From positions 310,001 through 374,000 of the forward strand of contig NZ_FNAG01000001.1 of NCBI RefSeq assembly GCF_900101825.1: a stretch of DNA of 64,000 nt, written 5' to 3'. A program made the position numbers and the translations under genes. Below the pieces are notes generated by a model. It was not told where the DNA came from, did not search any database, and saw only the letters and a program-made list of their open reading frames with translations. Source of the stretch: Aquimonas voraii (GTDB taxonomy: Bacteria > Pseudomonadota > Gammaproteobacteria > Xanthomonadales > Xanthomonadaceae). Positions within the stretch are counted from its first letter, which is position 1; the number at the start of each line of letters is the position of its first letter. Positions 27,440 to 35,990 of the stretch are shown one piece after another.

Positions 27440-28546
27440 TCAGTTGGCGTCGAGGTGGATCAGCCGCACGCGGCGGCCTTCGGCATCGGTGCCCTGCATG
27501 CGTCGCAGTCCGATGCGATCGAAGCTGTGGGCGATGGCCTCTTCGCCGGACACGATGCTGAGTTCGCACAGTTCGGGAATCTGCTCGGCCTTGCCGCCGC
27601 CGACTCGGCAGGCAAGCGCCGCGCCCTGTTCGGGATCCAGCAGTATGAAACCGCTGGCATCGATCTCGACCTCGGAGAAGACGAGTTGGCGTGCACTTGA
27701 TCGGCCTTGCTCGTCGGCGGGCGGCAGCAGCAGCCATTCGCCCCTGCCCCAGACGCGGGCGAGAGAGGCGTCGAAGCCGAAGCGCACGAGTTCGATCTGG
27801 CGCAGGCTGAGGTCGCCGGTCTGCGGCTCCTGGTAGGCCAGCCACAGCCGGGCCTTCGAGGGCGAGACGGGTTCGATCAGCATCGAGCCGATGCTCTGCA
27901 CGGAGCGCGGCTCGCGAAACGGTTGAGCTGGGCCAGAACCGTCGGAGAGCCGGCTGAGGCTCAAGCGGGTGAAATGTGGGCCGATCATGCCGGCGCCAAG
28001 GCTCCATTCCGGCTGCCCCGAGGCGTCGTAGCCGTAGAGCACGCCGCTCAGCGTCCCGCTCTGGCGCTCAAGGTTCAAGCCGATGCCGCGGCCGGCCCAA
28101 GGGCTCTGGGCCGCAGGGTCCGCCCACCAGTAGCCGCTTTCCAGCTCCGGTGCCAGGGCGACTTCGCCGCCCATCGCGATCAGCTCGAAACCCCGAAGGC
28201 GCAGCCCAGCGCTCGATCGCACCACGAAGTGCACGCGCTGCAGGCCAACTTCCTGAAGCCCCTCGCGGGCGGTCGCGAGCAGCCGGGTGTCGAGGCTGTA
28301 CTGCGTCAGCGCCTGCCCGCAGAACTGCCCCTCGCTTGCGTCTCTCGCAGTGACCCAGACATCCAGCCCGGCGACCTCGATCGTCTCCAGCTGCGGGGTG
28401 CAGGCATTCGGCCAGCTGTCTTCGATACGCAGGTCGAAACCCTGGCCCGGGGCCGCGGCAGCCTGCAGCAATTGGATGCGGGCGCCGGCAGCAAGCGCCG
28501 AAGCGGGCAGGGTGAGAATCAGCAGAAGAACGAAGAAGCGAGGCAT
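27440..28546 (-). CDS. Secreted protein of unknown function with GxG...GxPxW module
   Basis: 368 residues with a clear signal peptide (MPRFFVLLLILTLPASALAA). I do not recognise a named family. The first about 125 residues hold three Cys and look like a beta-sandwich (IEVAGLDVWVTARD, GLQRVHFVVRSSAGLRLRGF). From about 135, ESGYWWADP, then GRGIGLNLERQSGTLSGVLY and GYDASGQPEWSLGAG repeat the pattern seen twice in the HExxH protein encoded at 29971-32298 (Gly-x-Gly, about 20 residues, YD-x-x-G-x-P-x-W). Likely periplasmic, surface or extracellular. Codon use is like the neighbours. An inverted repeat lies 34 nt upstream of the start. Confidence 0.75.
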   Translation of the reverse strand: MPRFFVLLLILTLPASALAAGARIQLLQAAAAPGQGFDLRIEDSWPNACTPQLETIEVAGLDVWVTARDASEGQFCGQALTQYSLDTRLLATAREGLQEVGLQRVHFVVRSSAGLRLRGFELIAMGGEVALAPELESGYWWADPAAQSPWAGRGIGLNLERQSGTLSGVLYGYDASGQPEWSLGAGMIGPHFTRLSLSRLSDGSGPAQPFREPRSVQSIGSMLIEPVSPSKARLWLAYQEPQTGDLSLRQIELVRFGFDASLARVWGRGEWLLLPPADEQGRSSARQLVFSEVEIDASGFILLDPEQGAALACRVGGGKAEQIPELCELSIVSGEEAIAHSFDRIGLRRMQGTDAEGRRVRLIHLDAN

Positions 28547-28579
28547 GGAAGGACGGGGATGGCTCAGGAACGGCAGGCC

Positions 28580-28596
28580 CGAACTTTAGCAGTTCG
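28580..28596. promoter_or_regulatory. Inverted repeat upstream of the secreted protein gene
   Basis: CGAACTTTAGCAGTTCG: 6-bp arms, 5-nt spacer, 34 nt before the start codon of the minus-strand gene at 28546. It could be an operator. The pattern GAAC-N7-GTTC is seen; no regulator can be named. Confidence 0.35.
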
Positions 28597-28723
28597 CCTG
28601 GAGCTCGATCGGCTGGGCCGGCGCGGTCGATGGAATCGGGTCGGCCTGCGCGACAGCCCCGGAGTCGCGCCTGTGGCTGAATCGCATGACCACAGGCGGG
28701 TTCCGCTGGCTCTGCGTCTTTCG

Positions 28724-28729
28724 GATAAT
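28724..28729 (+). promoter_or_regulatory. Possible -10 box for the isocitrate dehydrogenase gene
   Basis: GATAAT, five of six matches to TATAAT, 133 nt upstream of the ATG at 28863; no good -35 at the right distance. The 316-nt gap 28547-28862 otherwise holds the inverted repeat at 28580 and an imperfect hairpin at 28824-28845, and no gene I can support. Confidence 0.3.
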
Positions 28730-28862
28730 GGCGGGTCCGCCGCGCGCCGGTTAGCGTACGCGGCTTGGCCGCGCTCCACTCGCGGGCGCGCCATCGGATC
28801 CTTCCCGGGGCCCGCATGCGGGTCCTGTCCCTCGTTCGAGACAGGCAAACGGAATCCCACCT

Positions 28863-29873
28863 ATGAGCACCACTATCGCGGTCATCCGCGGCGACGGCAT
28901 CGGCCCCGAGATCATGGACGCTACCCTGCACGTGCTGGATGCGATGCAGCTGGGCCTGAAGTACGAATTTGTCGACGCCGGCATGGTGGCGCTGGAGAAA
29001 CACGGTGAATTGCTGCCTGCCGCAACCCTCGAGGCCATCGCCCGCCTGGGCGTAGCGCTCAAGAGTCCGCTGACCACGCCGGTGGGCGAGGGCTTTTCGT
29101 CGATCAATGTCGAACTGCGCAAGCGTTTCGATCTCTACGCCAACGTGCGCCCGGCGATCTCGTTCCCGAACACCAAGGCGCGCTACAGCGGCATCGACAT
29201 CATCACCGTGCGCGAGAACACCGAAGGTGCCTACATCGGCGAGGGCCAGACCGTCTCGCCGGATGGCGAGGTCGCCACGCTGACCCAGAAGATCACCCGC
29301 AAGGGCTCAGAGCGCATCGTCCGCTATGCCTTCGAGTTGGCCCGCAGTGCAGGTCGGCGCAAGGTCACCATCGTCCACAAGGCCAACATCCTGAAGAGCA
29401 CTTCGGGCCTGTTCCTGAAGGTCGCCCGGGAAGTGGCCAAGCTGTATCCGGACATCGAGTGCAACGAGATGATCGTCGACAACACCTGCATGCAGCTGGT
29501 GATGCGCCCCGAGCAGTTCGACATCATCTGCACCACCAATCTGTTCGGCGACATCGTGTCCGACCTGTGTGCCGGACTTGTCGGCGGCCTGGGCCTCGCG
29601 CCGGGCGCCAACATCGGTGAGAAGGCGGCGATCTTCGAAGCCGTGCACGGCTCGGCGCCGGATATCGCCGGCCAGGGCATCGCCAACCCCTGTGCGCTGC
29701 TGCTGGGCGCGGCACAGATGCTCGGCCATCTCGGCATGGAGCCGGCGGCCAAGCGCCTGCGCGCCGCCATCGTCGCCACCATGGAGGCCCGCGATCGACT
29801 CACGCCGGATCTCGGCGGCAGCGGCAGCACCATGGAGTTCGCTCGCGCCATTGCCGAGCGCGCGACTGCCTGA
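28863..29873 (+). CDS. icd: Isocitrate dehydrogenase, NAD-type
   Basis: 336 residues, the short homodimer type related to 3-isopropylmalate dehydrogenase, not the about 415-residue E. coli enzyme. It oxidises isocitrate to 2-oxoglutarate in the TCA cycle. Substrate loop: FSSINVELRKRFDLYANVRP with the Ser-x-Asn pair. Metal/substrate residues in NEMIVDNTCMQLV and FGDIVSDLCAGLVGG. Cofactor loop HGSAPDIAGQGIANP has Asp-Ile where NADP enzymes have Lys-Tyr, so NAD is expected. The Xanthomonas orthologue is described as NAD-dependent. A related dehydrogenase activity (isopropylmalate, homoisocitrate) is less likely but not excluded. Confidence 0.88.
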   Translation: MSTTIAVIRGDGIGPEIMDATLHVLDAMQLGLKYEFVDAGMVALEKHGELLPAATLEAIARLGVALKSPLTTPVGEGFSSINVELRKRFDLYANVRPAISFPNTKARYSGIDIITVRENTEGAYIGEGQTVSPDGEVATLTQKITRKGSERIVRYAFELARSAGRRKVTIVHKANILKSTSGLFLKVAREVAKLYPDIECNEMIVDNTCMQLVMRPEQFDIICTTNLFGDIVSDLCAGLVGGLGLAPGANIGEKAAIFEAVHGSAPDIAGQGIANPCALLLGAAQMLGHLGMEPAAKRLRAAIVATMEARDRLTPDLGGSGSTMEFARAIAERATA

Positions 29874-29902
29874 TCGATCACCGGCAGATCCTCGCCGGAA
29901 CA

Positions 29903-29938
29903 AGAAGAGGCGGCGTGCCGAAACACGCCGCCTCTTCT
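29903..29938. terminator. Bidirectional terminator hairpin between icd and the HExxH gene
   Basis: Perfect 15-bp stem (29903-29917 with 29924-29938) with a 6-nt loop, between two convergent genes. The stem has AGAAGAGG at one end, so each transcript ends in a CCTCTTCT-type stretch. A strong stop for both directions. Confidence 0.8.
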
Positions 29939-29970
29939 GTGTGTGGCTGAGGCAAGGGAAGACTCGGCGC

Positions 29971-32298
29971 TCAGTTCCCGCCCAAGGTCGGATCGCTGTT
30001 CGGGAACAGGTTCACCCTGTCGCGCTGGAAGCGCCCGCCTTCGGTTCCCGGGTAGGTCACATCGAAACTGATCCGGTTGCCCTGCGCGCCGGCGCCGCCC
30101 TGGACCAGATCGAGAGTCATGCTGCCGATTGGCTCGGACAGCTGGATGCCATCGGTCGAAGGGCAGGTCCGGCAGTAGCCGGCCACCTGACGCAGTGGCT
30201 GCGCCTGCCCTGGCCTGAAGTCGGTCGCCTGGCCGATGGCCCAGCGAGGTTTGCCGGTGGCATCCGCATAAAACAGGATCGAGAAGAGGCCATCTGCCGC
30301 AGTGCCCCTGTCGGTCGAGCCATCGAAGCTCTGCAGGGCCAGCCCCCAACCGCTATCCCCCAGCGAGTACCAGATGCTGCTGAAGTCGCGCTGCACGCGG
30401 CCGGGCATCACCACGGGCTGCATGCACCACTGGATGCGCTCGCCGTTGATGCGGGCCGTCATCACCGCCAAGGGGCCGTCCAGCCTGCGGTCGGGGTGGC
30501 CGTCCTGGCAGGCCGGATGCAGTCGCGCATTGTTGAAGTTGATCCTGATCGTGCCGGAGTAAGCTGCGCTGGCATCGGACACCGAGTTGTTAGGGCCGAG
30601 GTAGTTCTGCCGCAGCAGGGAGTCGCCGAAGGTGTTGCGGGCCGGCACGAACACCCCATCGACGACCGGCCCCGACGAGACGTACCACTCGGGGTTGCCG
30701 TCGGCGTCGAAGGTGTAGAAACCCAAGAAGTACTCGGCATCGCGGCCGGTGATGCTGGGCGAGATCAGGCGGAAGTCGATGCCGTGTCCGCTGCGTGCCG
30801 GATCGTAGAACTGGTAGCTTGGCGCACTGCTGAAGGTCTTGCTCGTGCCGGGCGTGTCCCTCCAGCCCAGGTCCCGCAGCATGCCGCCAGCGATGCCGAG
30901 CTCGCGCGGAGGCGTGCTGCCGACGGTCGGATACATCAGCTGCGGGCCGTAGCTGGCGAAACTCTGGATGTGCGAGTAGGTGGAGCCGGCCTCGATGGTC
31001 GTCGGGGAATGCAGGCGGATGAAATTGTCGGGCGGTGCGAAGTTGAGGGTCCCCGCGGTCGTCGCGGCGCGTTCACCCGCGAAGCGAAGGCGGCCGAAGG
31101 ATGTCAGGGCGGCTGCGCGCTCTGCATCGCTGATACGCAGGAACTCGCGAAAGCCCTCGCCCCCCGCATTGACTGCGACCGCGCGCGCGCCGTAGGCGTC
31201 GTCCCATGCCGGGCCGCCGTCCACCAGCCTGAGCTTGGCGCCGATCGGGCCATCGGCATCCTCCTCCAAGTTGACCAGGCCGAAGATGCCCAGCCCGTGG
31301 AGCACTTCGTGCAGCGCCACCGACACGAAACTGCTGCCGACCCCGCTGGCTCCTGAGTTGATCCCGTAATCGAAGCGCGCAGCGCCCGGCTGGTCCAGCT
31401 TGGAATTGAAGGTCGCGCGCACATCGAATTCGCCGCCGCAGGCGATCCTGCGATCAATCCGGCAGCTGCTGGTGCCGAGCTGCTGCGCGGCGGCTGCCAT
31501 TGCGAACCAGGTGTAGTCGCGCTCCAGTGCGGGCAGGTTCGAGCCGAATCCGACATCGCTCACGAACACGGACTGCGGTGCGGCCTGGGCCAAGGTGAAG
31601 CGATTGCCCGTGGCGTCCCCGAGGTCGGACCAGCACGCCTGGATCCGGACTGGCAGACGCGGCTTCAGCTGTTCGCTGAGCAGGCGTGCGGCAGCGCGGG
31701 CGGCTTCGCGGCGCTGCTCGCCCAGAGTCGTGCCCGGATTGCCGCGGGCCGGTTCCAGCGGAGTGGAATCGTTCCAGCCACTGGTGTCGCACGGGTTCTG
31801 GGTCGTGCCCGCATGGTCGAACACGAACTCCACCTGCGCGTGCGCCGACTCCTCTTGTTGGAAGCTGACGGTCAGGCTCGCATCCGCCGGCGCACTGTCG
31901 AAGTTCACCAGGCCGATGTGCCAGCGTCCGGGCGAGAGCGCGATCGGATTGGCGTCACTGACGAGCAGGAACTCCTCGCCGCCGGCGCTGGCCGATCGAT
32001 AGTGCGCCTGGTCGAAGAACTGGTTCACGTCGATGCCGCCCTCTGTGCGCAGATCGAACGGAGTTCCTCGCCGAAGCAGCAGGTCCACGTCCTGGGCAGG
32101 GTTGGCTGCCGCCAGCTCAAGCCGCATCCGGCGCGCGTCCGCTGGCACGTCCACCACCCACGAGGTGGTGATCTGTCGACCCGGAATCTGGAGCTCCTGG
32201 GGCTGGCCGGGCAGAAGCGCCAAAGGGGTGGACTGCGCGAACCCCAGTGCAGGCGTCGCGATCGAGGCCAATATGAAGCTTCTGGCCAGGCGCTTCAT
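29971..32298 (-). CDS. Secreted HExxH protein with PPC-like and duplicated C-terminal modules
   Basis: 775 residues with signal peptide MKRLARSFILASIATPALGFA. Residues about 40-150 resemble a bacterial pre-peptidase (PPC) domain (QDVDLLLRRGTPFD, GRWHIGLVNF). The middle part has paired Cys and VALHEVLHGLGIFG at 328-340: the HExxH zinc motif with the following Gly, but Gly instead of the third metzincin His. From about 495 the YFLGFYTFDADGNPEWY and LFSILFYADATGKPRWA segments, each preceded by SGxG, are two copies of the module also seen in the protein at 27440-28546. Probably a secreted metallopeptidase or a descendant of one. It overlaps a small secreted protein gene by 4 nt. Peptidase activity is inferred, not shown. 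Confidence 0.75.
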   Translation of the reverse strand: MKRLARSFILASIATPALGFAQSTPLALLPGQPQELQIPGRQITTSWVVDVPADARRMRLELAAANPAQDVDLLLRRGTPFDLRTEGGIDVNQFFDQAHYRSASAGGEEFLLVSDANPIALSPGRWHIGLVNFDSAPADASLTVSFQQEESAHAQVEFVFDHAGTTQNPCDTSGWNDSTPLEPARGNPGTTLGEQRREAARAAARLLSEQLKPRLPVRIQACWSDLGDATGNRFTLAQAAPQSVFVSDVGFGSNLPALERDYTWFAMAAAAQQLGTSSCRIDRRIACGGEFDVRATFNSKLDQPGAARFDYGINSGASGVGSSFVSVALHEVLHGLGIFGLVNLEEDADGPIGAKLRLVDGGPAWDDAYGARAVAVNAGGEGFREFLRISDAERAAALTSFGRLRFAGERAATTAGTLNFAPPDNFIRLHSPTTIEAGSTYSHIQSFASYGPQLMYPTVGSTPPRELGIAGGMLRDLGWRDTPGTSKTFSSAPSYQFYDPARSGHGIDFRLISPSITGRDAEYFLGFYTFDADGNPEWYVSSGPVVDGVFVPARNTFGDSLLRQNYLGPNNSVSDASAAYSGTIRINFNNARLHPACQDGHPDRRLDGPLAVMTARINGERIQWCMQPVVMPGRVQRDFSSIWYSLGDSGWGLALQSFDGSTDRGTAADGLFSILFYADATGKPRWAIGQATDFRPGQAQPLRQVAGYCRTCPSTDGIQLSEPIGSMTLDLVQGGAGAQGNRISFDVTYPGTEGGRFQRDRVNLFPNSDPTLGGN

Positions 32299-32564
32299 TC
32301 GCTGTCGTCCTCGGCTGGGGCGTCGGCATCCACGGCGGACGCGTGGCTGCAGTCGAAATGCAGGCTGCCGTCCGCGTGTCGATGGGCGCGCAGCTCGAGC
32401 AGCACCGGCTGGTCAGCGCGCACCTCGGGGTGCGGCTTGATGTCATGGATCGACTTGCCGGGCGGCAGCGCGATGGGGTGGAACTCGGGTTTTGGCTGCG
32501 CGGCCGATGCGCCGAGCGGGAGGGTCAGCAACAGAAAGACGCGAGGCCAGGATGTCAGCTTCAT
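32295..32564 (-). CDS. Small secreted protein, partner of the HExxH gene
   Basis: 89 residues with a signal peptide (MKLTSWPRVFLLLTLPLGASA). The mature part, about 68 residues, has FHPIALPPGKSIHDIKPHPE, VLLELRAHRHADGSLHFDC and an acidic tail. A single mature Cys and five His are visible. I do not recognise the family. The stop codon overlaps the start of the HExxH gene by 4 nt, so the two are made together; this protein could be an inhibitor, chaperone or subunit, but nothing in the sequence decides it. Confidence 0.7.
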   Translation of the reverse strand: MKLTSWPRVFLLLTLPLGASAAQPKPEFHPIALPPGKSIHDIKPHPEVRADQPVLLELRAHRHADGSLHFDCSHASAVDADAPAEDDSE

Positions 32565-32736
32565 AGGCTTCCACAGGGACGAAGTTGGGACGCCGAGGGC
32601 AGGCCCTCGTGAGCGGGCGGAGCGAAGGCATTGCTGCGCAACGCCAGCACGAGTTCTGGCCGATGCCGGACTCGTGCGGCCCTAGGGTAGCGCTGAGGAT
32701 CTAAGCGTTGTGGCACGACGTGGAGCGCGCGATGTC

Positions 32737-32808
32737 TGATCCAGCGCAAGCGAGTCAGGACAGCTGCGGGGCTCTCGACTACGGATCACGGCCAGAAGGG
32801 GCTTGAGC
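32737..32808. repeat. Hairpin-containing intergenic repeat, diverged copy 2
   Basis: Shares TGATCCAGCG, AAGCGAGTC, CTGCGG and a GGATCACGGCC segment, in the same order, with 593-663. The stem of copy 1 is not well preserved. Located between the end of thiD and the start of the small secreted protein gene. Confidence 0.3.
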
Positions 32809-32817
32809 CGTGTTGCC

Positions 32818-33648
32818 TCAGAGCGGCCTCCGGGCGGCGAGATGGTCCAGCACGGCCAGCTCGCCCAGGCCCGGCCGGTAGGCCGCTCGCAGGGCCTGGT
32901 GCACGAAGCCGATGGCATGCCCGACCGCAGCGGGAACCTCCATGCCGGTGGCAATCAGGGCGGCGATCGCGGAGGACAGGGTGCAGCCCGTGCCGTGCGG
33001 CGACAGGTCCAGCCGTTGCTGTGACCAGCTCAGGACCTGTGGATCTGCCCCATAGAGTCGGTCATGGACTTGGTCCCCTTCGCCGAGGTGCCCGCCTTTC
33101 ATCAGCACCCAGGCAGCGCCGGCCGCGCGCAGCTCGGCGGCGGCCTGCGCACAGGCTTCGGCGTCCGCGAGCGGGCGCTCGACCAGCACCTCGGCTTCGG
33201 GCAGGTTGGGGGTGAGGACCGTGGCGCGCGGCAGCAGGCTCAGTTTGAGCGCATGGATGGCATCGGCGGCTAGCAGGCGTGCGCCCGAACTGGCGACCAT
33301 GACCGGATCGAGGACGACCGGGATGTCCGGCCGCGCTGCCAGCGCATCGGCGACGCAGTGGATGCGAGCGGCGTCCGCCAACATGCCGATCTTGATCGCC
33401 CGCACATCGAAGTCCTCCAGCAGGCAGCGGATCTGCTCATGCAGGAAGCCGAGCGAGGGGAGCTCCACCGCGCTCACGCCTCGTGTCGTCTGCGCGGTCA
33501 GGGCGGCGATCGCCGTGAGTCCGTGCACGCCCAGCGCGGCAAAGGTCTTGAGGTCGGCCTGGATACCCGCGCCGCCGCCGGAGTCCGAGCCAGCGATGCT
33601 CAGCACGGAGGGGGGGCGTTCGAGGAGGGTGTTGTGGATATGAGACAT
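32818..33648 (-). CDS. thiD: Hydroxymethylpyrimidine/phosphomethylpyrimidine kinase
   Basis: 276 residues from ATG 33648; the open frame upstream to 33900 is low-complexity and dismissed. ThiD phosphorylates HMP and HMP-P in thiamine synthesis. N-terminal SIAGSDSGGGAGIQADLKTF (about 18-37), the conserved VVLDPVMVASSGARLL, then TPNLPEAEVL and the catalytic LSPHGTGCTLSSAIAALIA are intact. No other thi gene and no TPP riboswitch is visible near it. It diverges from the FadL-like gene. Confidence 0.95.
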   Translation of the reverse strand: MSHIHNTLLERPPSVLSIAGSDSGGGAGIQADLKTFAALGVHGLTAIAALTAQTTRGVSAVELPSLGFLHEQIRCLLEDFDVRAIKIGMLADAARIHCVADALAARPDIPVVLDPVMVASSGARLLAADAIHALKLSLLPRATVLTPNLPEAEVLVERPLADAEACAQAAAELRAAGAAWVLMKGGHLGEGDQVHDRLYGADPQVLSWSQQRLDLSPHGTGCTLSSAIAALIATGMEVPAAVGHAIGFVHQALRAAYRPGLGELAVLDHLAARRPL

Positions 33649-33876
33649 CGTTGCTGGCTCAGGCATGCGTGGAGGCGGCGTTGGCGTTCCAGGGGCGTCC
33701 CCTGAGCGAAGGCGCAGCAGCTCAGGGGCGGGTCTGGAGGTCGGATCGCTGGTGGAACGGGGAGGGGAGGATCGGGTGTTGCGTGCGCGCTGCGGGTGCT
33801 TGTGCGGCTGTTGTGTTTTGTCCATACTGCGGCGGCCGCCCTGCAGCCGGGTGGTTCTCACAGGGGAATTCCAACG

Positions 33877-35049
33877 GTGCACCGCCGCCACGCAACGCAA
33901 TCCGGATCGCTACGCCCGCGGGCGCTGTCGGCCTTGGTCGTTCCGCTGCTGCTGGTTGCGCCGTTCGCCGTCGCGAGCGAAGCGTCCTCCGAATCTCAGG
34001 GCTGGCGCGAGTATGCCCGACTGAGCCTGCAGGGCGATCTGCAGCAGAGCTTGGGCCGCATCGACGAAGCCTCGGGCCCACCCCAGCCGCGCGCGGACAC
34101 TGCGCTGCTCAGCGAGGCGGTCGGTCGCCTCACGCTTTCTGTGCAGGCCGCGTTCGCGCCCGCGCCCTTGGCATCGGCCTTGGGCGGACACAAGCCCACG
34201 TACGCCATGGAAGCGCCGCTGACTCGATTCGCTGTCGAAACCTCGCGCTTCAGCACGACCTCCTTCTCGCCGCAGGTACAGACCCGGATTGGTTCCACCT
34301 CCGAGCTCCGCTTCGGCCTCACCGTGGCCAGCCAGCGCTTCGCGACGCCGGGCTTCGGCGAAGTGCGGGCCTCCAGCCAGTGGCTGCCGCAGATGGGCAT
34401 GCGTTCCTCGGCGGGAGCGACCGAGCAGTCCTACGGGCAGGGTGTGCATTTCGGCTTCGACTCGGATCTCGGTGAGCGACTCGTTGTCGGCCTCAACCTG
34501 CAGTCGCGGGTCGACATGGACGCCTTCAAGACCTACCGCGGCCTGTTCTCGGAGCCTGGCGATTTCGACATGCCCGCGCGCACCGGGCTGAGCCTCGGGC
34601 TCAAGCCCGTGCAGGGCCTCGCACTGCACATCGGTGCCGAGCGGGTGTTCTACAGTGAGGTTGCAGCCTTCACTACCTATGCTCTGCCGAGCCAGCTGCT
34701 GGCCCTGCTGGGAGACGGCTCCGCGCCGGTGTTCGCTTGGCGCGACCTGAACGTGTACTCGGCGCGGGCCGAACTTGCCGATGCCACAGGCGGTCAGTGG
34801 GGTCTGGAAGTCACCACCCGTCAGCAGCCCTCGCCAACCTCCGCACTGTTTGACCTCGCGCTCCGCGAGCTTTACTCGGGCAATCACGTCGCCGCGCGCT
34901 ACCAGCGGCAGGTCGGTGAAGACAGCTCTTTCAGCATCGGCGCGAGCTATGCGCCGGCGCAGTACATCTTGGGGCCCAACCCCTTCCGCAACCGCTATCG
35001 CGAGGGATCGCAGGTGGAGGTGGAGCTCAACTGGTCGGTCGCTTTCTAG
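33877..35049 (+). CDS. FadL-like outer-membrane beta-barrel protein
   Basis: 390 residues from GTG 33877, chosen for AGGGGAA 8 nt before it and because it gives a normal signal peptide (SALVVPLLLVAPFAVA, cut near residue 33). The mature part alternates polar and hydrophobic residues and ends in WSVAF, the C-terminal Phe needed for BAM-dependent insertion. Segments such as MGMRSSAGATEQSYGQGVHF, ARTGLSLGLKPVQGLALHIG, then APVFAWRDLNVYSAR and ASYAPAQYIL recall the OMPP1/FadL family of hydrophobic-compound transporters. The typical FadL N-terminal plug motif is not evident, so substrate and even the family are provisional. A terminator follows. Confidence 0.7.
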   Translation: MHRRHATQSGSLRPRALSALVVPLLLVAPFAVASEASSESQGWREYARLSLQGDLQQSLGRIDEASGPPQPRADTALLSEAVGRLTLSVQAAFAPAPLASALGGHKPTYAMEAPLTRFAVETSRFSTTSFSPQVQTRIGSTSELRFGLTVASQRFATPGFGEVRASSQWLPQMGMRSSAGATEQSYGQGVHFGFDSDLGERLVVGLNLQSRVDMDAFKTYRGLFSEPGDFDMPARTGLSLGLKPVQGLALHIGAERVFYSEVAAFTTYALPSQLLALLGDGSAPVFAWRDLNVYSARAELADATGGQWGLEVTTRQQPSPTSALFDLALRELYSGNHVAARYQRQVGEDSSFSIGASYAPAQYILGPNPFRNRYREGSQVEVELNWSVAF

Positions 35050-35112
35050 TTTTCCACCCTGCCTCTGGCAGGGCACTCCTGAGGACTCAAGTTAACAGGG
35101 CTTGATCTCGAA

Positions 35113-35143
35113 GGGCTCCACGCAGGTGGGGCCCTCTTTTTTT
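35113..35143 (+). terminator. Rho-independent terminator after the FadL-like gene
   Basis: 9-bp stem GGGCTCCAC / GTGGGGCCC (one G-T pair), 4-nt loop, followed by TCTTTTTTTG. Textbook form, 64 nt after the stop codon. Confidence 0.9.
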
Positions 35144-35182
35144 GTTTGCTCGACTGGGCCGAGCAATCCGCTTCGGATCTGC

Positions 35183-35857
35183 TCAGGGGGCCCCATCGTC
35201 GCCGGCCAGCAGGGCTTCATCGACGCTGCCGGCGTCGAGGCTGGACAGCGTGCGCCAGCGGTTCACGATCGTGCAGAACAACTCGGCCGTGCGCTCGGTG
35301 TCGTAGACCGCGGAGTGGGCTTCCGCGCTGTTCCAGGCAATGCCGGCCGCTTGCACCGCGCGGCTCAATACCGTCTGCCCGAAAGCGAGCCCCGCGAGTG
35401 TGGCCGTGTCGAAACAACTGAAGGGGTGGAAGGGATTGCGCTTGTGGCCGGTGCGCCGCACTGCCGCGTTGAGGAAGCCCAGGTCGAAGGCCGCGTTGTG
35501 GCCCACCAGCACCGCGCGCTGGCAGCCGTAGCGCTTCACCGCTGCGCGGATGGGAATGAACAGGTGGTCCAGCGCCGCACGCTCGTTGAGCGCGCCGCGA
35601 AAGGGATGGTCGACATCGATGCCGGTGACTTCGAGCGCCTTGGGGTCGATCTCGGCGCCCGGGAATGGGATCACGTGGGTGGACACCACGCTGCCCGGAA
35701 AGACCCGGCCCTCCGCGTCCATTTCGATGGGCGAGGCGGCGATTTCGAGCAGCGCATGGCGCTCCGCATCGAAGCCACCGGTCTCGACATCGACGACGAC
35801 GGGCAGGAAGCCGCGGAATCGCGCGGCCATGGAGCGTGCGGGCTGGGGCGTGGTCAT
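35183..35857 (-). CDS. rnt: Ribonuclease T
   Basis: 224 residues from ATG 35857. RNase T trims the 3' ends of tRNA and other stable RNAs. DEDD exonuclease motifs: [13 protein letters not shown] (Exo I), [17 protein letters not shown] (Exo II) and [17 protein letters not shown] (Exo III); [20 protein letters not shown] is typical of the RNase T subgroup. It converges with the FadL-like gene and diverges from the M24 peptidase gene. Confidence 0.95.
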   Translation of the reverse strand: MTTPQPARSMAARFRGFLPVVVDVETGGFDAERHALLEIAASPIEMDAEGRVFPGSVVSTHVIPFPGAEIDPKALEVTGIDVDHPFRGALNERAALDHLFIPIRAAVKRYGCQRAVLVGHNAAFDLGFLNAAVRRTGHKRNPFHPFSCFDTATLAGLAFGQTVLSRAVQAAGIAWNSAEAHSAVYDTERTAELFCTIVNRWRTLSSLDAGSVDEALLAGDDGAP

Positions 35858-35990
35858 GCGGGGCCCGGCCCGCCGCGCGTGCGATCGTGTTTCATCGCGC
35901 GGCAGGATAACAGCTTGGGTCGGCGGCGCCGGCTTGACTGCGGCGGGCGGGCTGCACAAGGTGCGCGCTCATCCAATGCGTGGAGTGTCG

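Noticed and set aside
28824-28845. Attenuator hairpin just before icd
   Set aside because: The dyad CCTGTC...GACAGG pairs only with bulges and has no T-run; too weak to list as a feature.
29971-32298. Confident metzincin peptidase call
   Set aside because: HExxH is present but the third His is Gly and no alternative ligand can be named by eye, so it is left as HExxH protein.
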